Source: Fen-1118 sp964491625 (GTDB taxonomy: Bacteria > Myxococcota_A > Polyangia > Fen-1088). Taken from it: a stretch of 23,998 nucleotides of DNA. Each line of letters opens with the position of its first letter. The stretch's first letter is position 1. The stretch lies in NCBI GenBank assembly GCA_964491625.1, contig CAZBIU010000061.1, positions 1 to 23,998 on the forward strand. The letters run 5' to 3'. Shown here one piece after another: positions 20,447 through 23,998 of this stretch. Below the pieces are notes generated by a model. The model made no database searches and had not been told where the DNA came from. It was given only the letters and a program-made list of their open reading frames with translations. Both the position numbers and the translations under genes were made by a program.

Positions 20447-22348
20447 TCAGAAAGTCGGTACGGGCACGGTCAGATCTTTGATGTCCGCATAGGCGGGCTC
20501 GATGCCGGCGGTGGCCTGGGTTTCGTCGGCCCCGCTGGGGCTCGCGCCGTTGTCGGCCAGGCTCACGTTGGCTCCCACCGATCCGGCGCTCATGATGCCG
20601 GGCGTGTTGAGCATCAGATTGTGGGCCATCGTCAAACCATCCGTGCCCTCATCGAGCGAAAGTCCCTGCACATCGTAGTCGGCCCAGGTCGAGCGGCCGA
20701 AGTCGTGAAGGTAGTTGTACTGGATCTCGGAGGCCGGGCCCTGATTGGATTGCGTGTTGATTCCATCGGCCCCCGCCAGGATGGTGGCCACGTGGTGGAT
20801 GTTGTTGCGGTTAGTCTTGTTGTTGGTCATGGCGTTGACCGCACTCGTCCAGCCATATCCTACGGAGATACCGGTGAAGTTCGTTCTGCTCACCTCGTTG
20901 TGCTCGATGGTCAGTTGCGCCGGATAGCCGGCCGCAATGCCGCAGGCGCCCTGGATCTCGGTGGTCACGTGGTCGATGAAGTTGTTGCTGATGGTGTCGT
21001 TCGTGCAGATTTCGTTCTTGTCGGTGGGGTTGTAGGGGGTGTGGTACTCGGTGTTCTCATCGGCCACGAATTTGCCGATGGAGATGCCGCTGCCCCCGAT
21101 GTCGGTGAACACATTGCCGATGATCAAGTCATCGTGCGTGCCCGACTCCAAATCCAACCCGGTGGCCGCCATCTGGGTGAACAGGTTCCGCTCGAAGCGG
21201 ATGTGGTGGGCGTTGCTCACGCTGACGCCGCCTGGTGGTCGACCCACGGTCTGACTGTTGTTGGCCTGTGCGGTCAGGTTGTACTGGCCCACCTGCGCAT
21301 CGAGGAAGCCGTATTGGCTGGGGCGCATGAAAGTGGAATGCGCGAAGGTCAGCCCCTGGAACCACAGATAGCTCACGGTTTCCGAGGTGCTGCGGCCTCT
21401 GATACGCATGATGGTCTCGTCCATGGGCGCGACCACGGTGGCCGTGGCCATGTCCTCGCCGGCGCGCGGTTTGTAGTAGACGGTGCTGGTGACCTCATCC
21501 AGATACCACTCGCCCGCCTCATCGAGCATTTCCAGCGCATTCTCGAAATAGAACGCGCGAGCGAAACCGGTGTTATGTTCATCGAGTCCGGGATTGGGGC
21601 GCACGAACAGGATGCCATCCTCCGGGCTCTGGAATTTGATGGCGGAGGTACCGCTTGACGAGGTGATGGAGGCGATCCGCAGGGTGTTGTCCGCCCAGGC
21701 GGTCATGAGGTGCATCTCGACCTTGGTCAGGTTGCTGAAGCTCGGGACCTGGCTGCTCGACACCTGCACGTTGTGGGCGGTCGAATCGAAGCCTGTCAGT
21801 CTGAAGAAATTGGCGGCCCCGCCGGCCCCCAGGTTGGGGCTGCGCGCGCGCACGGCCTTGTTGCCGTTGACATAGAGCTGCCGGAAGGGGGTGCTGCCGG
21901 CGTTGGCCGAATAGATGTTGCTGGCGCTGTCGAAGAGCTTCCAACCCTTGATGGGTTGACCACCGGTAAGCAGAGGACGTTCGCCCGGGTAGGCCGTGTA
22001 CTTTACGTAGTAACCGTTGTTGCCCGAGTCGGCGCTGGTGAATTCCAAAGTGCTGGCCTGGGGATAGGTTCCGCCGCGCAGGATGACGTTGATGTCCCCG
22101 GTCATGGCGCTGTTCAGGGATCGCACCATGTCGCGGGCCTTGCCGACGGTCCACAGGGGCAGGGCCAAGGTCCCGGGGTTGTTGTCATCGCCGTCCGGGG
22201 CCACGTAGATGAACAGACTCGGGTTGGCGCCGCTGTCCTTGGGTGCGTCGACGCCTCCACCCAGGCGAATGCCCTTGCCGTTGCATGCCGCCGCCGCGAA
22301 GAGAAGCGCCAGCGGGGCGATTCGGATGGGAGTCCTCCACCGAGGCAT
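20447..22348 (-). CDS. right-handed parallel beta-helix lipoprotein, GH141-like
   Basis: The 633-residue product has a lipoprotein signal peptide (IRIAPLALLFAAAACNGK, lipidated Cys in AAAC). Residues about 47-140 read IYVAPDGDDNNPGTLALPLW, KARDMVRSLN, VILRGGTYPQASTLEFTSAD, YVKYTAYPGERPLLTGGQPI and KGWKLFD. This arrangement is typical of the N-terminus of GH141-like and related polysaccharide-acting beta-helix proteins. From about residue 330 the repeats of the beta-helix are clear: LWFQGLTFAHS, HHIRFERNLFTQMAATGLDL, DDLIIGNVFTDIGGSGISIG, ATILAGADGINTQSN, QYNYLHDFG. It probably sits at the cell surface and binds or cleaves a plant- or algal-type glycan; the exact substrate cannot be inferred. 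The start is 23 bp from the divergent gene at 22372 and has only a distant GAGGA. Confidence 0.88.
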   Translation of the reverse strand: MPRWRTPIRIAPLALLFAAAACNGKGIRLGGGVDAPKDSGANPSLFIYVAPDGDDNNPGTLALPLWTVGKARDMVRSLNSAMTGDINVILRGGTYPQASTLEFTSADSGNNGYYVKYTAYPGERPLLTGGQPIKGWKLFDSASNIYSANAGSTPFRQLYVNGNKAVRARSPNLGAGGAANFFRLTGFDSTAHNVQVSSSQVPSFSNLTKVEMHLMTAWADNTLRIASITSSSGTSAIKFQSPEDGILFVRPNPGLDEHNTGFARAFYFENALEMLDEAGEWYLDEVTSTVYYKPRAGEDMATATVVAPMDETIMRIRGRSTSETVSYLWFQGLTFAHSTFMRPSQYGFLDAQVGQYNLTAQANNSQTVGRPPGGVSVSNAHHIRFERNLFTQMAATGLDLESGTHDDLIIGNVFTDIGGSGISIGKFVADENTEYHTPYNPTDKNEICTNDTISNNFIDHVTTEIQGACGIAAGYPAQLTIEHNEVSRTNFTGISVGYGWTSAVNAMTNNKTNRNNIHHVATILAGADGINTQSNQGPASEIQYNYLHDFGRSTWADYDVQGLSLDEGTDGLTMAHNLMLNTPGIMSAGSVGANVSLADNGASPSGADETQATAGIEPAYADIKDLTVPVPTF

Positions 22349-22371
22349 TCCGCAATGCTACCATCCTCGCG

Positions 22372-23469
22372 ATGACTTCGGGCATCGCCTTGCTGGTCGC
22401 GCTCACGCTTTTCCTGCCCGGCCGCGTGCTCGCGGCCGAGTTCGAAACGCCCAGCTCCAGCGCACGTCTCACTGTGCACACCGACCCTGGATGCACTTCG
22501 CGGGACGACATCGCCGCTCGCGTGACGGCACGATCCTCGCGCATTCACTTCGTCGAGGGCGACTCCGCCCTGTCAGTGGAGGCTACCTTTGGCGCTTCGC
22601 CCTCCGGCGCAGTGGCGGTAGCGTTGGTGGTGGCGGGGCAGCCGGCTGGTAAGGCTATGTCGCGTCGGTTTTCGGCGCGCTCGTGCAGCGAGGCGGCGGA
22701 CGCGGCCGCGCTCATCATCGCGGTCACTCTCGATCCCACATCCGGAAACCAGTCTCGCCCGGCGACCGCCGCGTCGGCATCGGACGCGCGGTCCTCCGGC
22801 GCCGGCGACATCGCTGCTCCTGAGAACCGGCCGACCAGACCGAATGCAGACGCGGCCGCGAAGGTCGCCGAGCAGGCGGCCAGCCCTGAGAAACGACCGG
22901 CGTCGCCGGCCAGCGCAGTGGCTGAGGCGCAGCCGTCATTGCCCGTGGCCACACGACGGCGTGCAAGCTTGCACCTCATGGGCCAGATGGTCTTCGGTCC
23001 GGCACCCGCAGTCATGCCGGGCGTCGGCCTCTACGCCATGGCCGCGCTCGATCGCGATGAGCTTTGGTCGCCTGCCGTTGTGCTCGGGGCCATGCACGCG
23101 TGGCGAAGCGGATTCGTCGAAGCGGGCGGGACCGCGGCTTTCACGCTCGACGCCGCCAGCCTCGATGCGTGCGGGATTCGCGTGCGCGTGACCGTGCTCG
23201 AGGGCCGCGCTTGCGCTTCGGCTCGGGTGGGCCGCTTGCTGGCCACCGGATCTGCTACCGCCGCGGAAACCTCGGTCGCGCGGCTCTTCGCGACTGCCGG
23301 CGGCACCGCCATCATCACCGGCCAACTTGGGGCGACCCTCGAGCTTGCGGCGCGCATCGGGGCGGGCGCAACCCTGGTGCGCGACTGGTACCTCTTTGGG
23401 ACGAACGAATTCCACCGCGCCGCCCGCGTGACCGTCGACGCGACTTTCGGGCTCGGACTACGCTGGTAA
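22372..23469 (+). CDS. exported protein, beta-barrel-like C-terminus, unknown
   Basis: Starting at ATG 22372 the 365-residue product has a signal peptide (MTSGIALLVALTLFLPGRVLA), then a domain with TVHTDPGCTSRDDIAARVTA and, after a beta stretch, FSARSCSEAADAAALIIAVT; the two Cys residues probably pair. A ~75-residue Ala/Pro/Ser-rich linker follows. The C-terminal ~160 residues alternate hydrophobic and polar residues with many Gly and Ala and end VTVDATFGLGLRW, a terminal aromatic as in outer-membrane barrels. This layout is common in myxobacterial proteins encoded near ECF sigma-factor genes, from memory of such loci; function is unknown. No Shine-Dalgarno sequence is visible and the divergent gene starts 23 bp away. 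It converges with the TM/TPR-like gene 12 bp beyond its stop. Confidence 0.8.
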   Translation: MTSGIALLVALTLFLPGRVLAAEFETPSSSARLTVHTDPGCTSRDDIAARVTARSSRIHFVEGDSALSVEATFGASPSGAVAVALVVAGQPAGKAMSRRFSARSCSEAADAAALIIAVTLDPTSGNQSRPATAASASDARSSGAGDIAAPENRPTRPNADAAAKVAEQAASPEKRPASPASAVAEAQPSLPVATRRRASLHLMGQMVFGPAPAVMPGVGLYAMAALDRDELWSPAVVLGAMHAWRSGFVEAGGTAAFTLDAASLDACGIRVRVTVLEGRACASARVGRLLATGSATAAETSVARLFATAGGTAIITGQLGATLELAARIGAGATLVRDWYLFGTNEFHRAARVTVDATFGLGLRW

Positions 23470-23481
23470 TTGACCGGCCGC

Positions 23482-23998
23482 TTATGGGGCCGCGAGCCCG
23501 GCGGCGCGCAGCACGCGGTCGGTCTGCGGGCTTTCGCCGTACTGGGCGCGGAAGCGCTCGGCACCTGAGCTCGCCTCGGCGGCGCGGCCGAGCTTGGCCA
23601 AGGCTTCGATCTTGAGGGCGGCGGCCTCCGGGGCAAACGTGCCTCCTTGGTACTTCTCTTGGTATTGGCGCAGCAGATCGAGCGCACGCTCGCCCGCGGA
23701 AGCCGAAATGGCTGCGCGGGCGGCATCGATAAGCGCGATTTGCTTCCGGAGGTCTCGGGCCGTCGCAGCAGAGCGGCTGCGAGGCTGCGCGAGGGGCGCC
23801 GAAGCGTTGAGCGGCATCTCCACGACCGGCGACAGGCCCAGCTCGGGCTGTGCCGGCGGCAGGACGGGCAGGGGTGCCGGAGTGACCGGTGCGGGCAGGC
23901 TCTTGGCAGGCGCATCCTTCCACACTCCAACTCCGACGATGGCGCCGGCCAAGACCAAGCTGACCACACCCACCGAAATCCAGGCCAGCGGCGCCGTG
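23482..23998 (-). CDS. TM plus TPR-like helical repeat protein, partial (start outside window)
   Basis: The frame is open to the window edge, so the N-terminus is missing; a GTG at 23973 lies inside the membrane helix and is probably not the start. It reads APLAWISVGVVSLVLAGAIV (transmembrane), then a Pro/Ala/Leu-rich periplasmic linker. The C-terminal ~95 residues are TPR-like: LRKQIALIDAARAAI, GERALDLLRQYQEKYQGGTF, APEAAALKIEALAKLGRAAE and FRAQYGESPQTDRVLRAAG. In myxobacteria such TM-linker-repeat proteins often lie directly after an ECF sigma-factor gene and may act in its signalling; the expected upstream neighbour is beyond the window. It is convergent with the 22372 gene. Confidence 0.8.
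   Translation of the reverse strand, partial: TAPLAWISVGVVSLVLAGAIVGVGVWKDAPAKSLPAPVTPAPLPVLPPAQPELGLSPVVEMPLNASAPLAQPRSRSAATARDLRKQIALIDAARAAISASAGERALDLLRQYQEKYQGGTFAPEAAALKIEALAKLGRAAEASSGAERFRAQYGESPQTDRVLRAAGLAAP

Noticed and set aside
20000..21658. 552-residue plus-strand ORF
   Set aside because: Antisense to the beta-helix lipoprotein over most of its length; low-complexity Val/Gly/His-rich translation typical of a shadow frame.

Overview
The window looks like a GC-rich chromosome fragment from a myxobacterium-like (Myxococcota, probably Polyangia) or similar deltaproteobacterial genome. This is inferred, not proven. The grounds are the RecA type, lipoproteins with long Asp/Ser/Pro/Gly-rich linkers, the many secreted hydrolases, the small regulators, and a right-end pair (barrel-like protein plus TM/TPR-like protein) of a kind common beside myxobacterial sigma-factor genes. 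I saw no rRNA, tRNA or CRISPR array.

Layout. Positions 1-3.5 kb hold the 5' part of an S1/P1-type nuclease gene (minus strand), a minimal PhaR-type DNA-binding protein, two small convergent membrane proteins, an unrecognised helical protein whose first codons contain a perfect 28-bp palindrome, and a LuxR-type response regulator whose phospho-acceptor Asp is a Glu. Positions 3.8-9.5 kb hold a co-directional cluster. It starts with a small protein and a signal-peptide/barrel-like protein, followed by five tightly packed genes: an astacin-like zinc protease, a single peptidoglycan-binding domain, an exported ComEC-like metallo-beta-lactamase fused to a ComEA-like helix-hairpin-helix, a membrane protein with an internal duplication, and an amidase-SH3b protein. 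These five are the best candidate for an undescribed functional unit: enzymes against protein, nucleic acid and cell wall plus a membrane protein, in one apparent operon.

Positions 10-16 kb hold a secreted GH31 alpha-glucosidase with a C-terminal CBM20, a cysteine- and glycine-rich surface lipoprotein, and an orphan protein ending in a glycine-zipper membrane hairpin. Positions 16-20.3 kb are a scarred recA neighbourhood. An excisionase-like gene abuts a comM remnant that has lost its N-terminal half and its P-loop. A GxxExxY nuclease gene bounded by 27-bp inverted repeats made of 9-bp units comes next, then an intact recA 3 bp downstream, then an IS91-family transposase broken by an apparent 68-bp insertion.

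Positions 20.4-24 kb hold a parallel beta-helix lipoprotein of GH141-like type, a divergent barrel-like protein starting only 23 bp away, and the 5'-truncated end of a TM/TPR-like protein that runs off the window.
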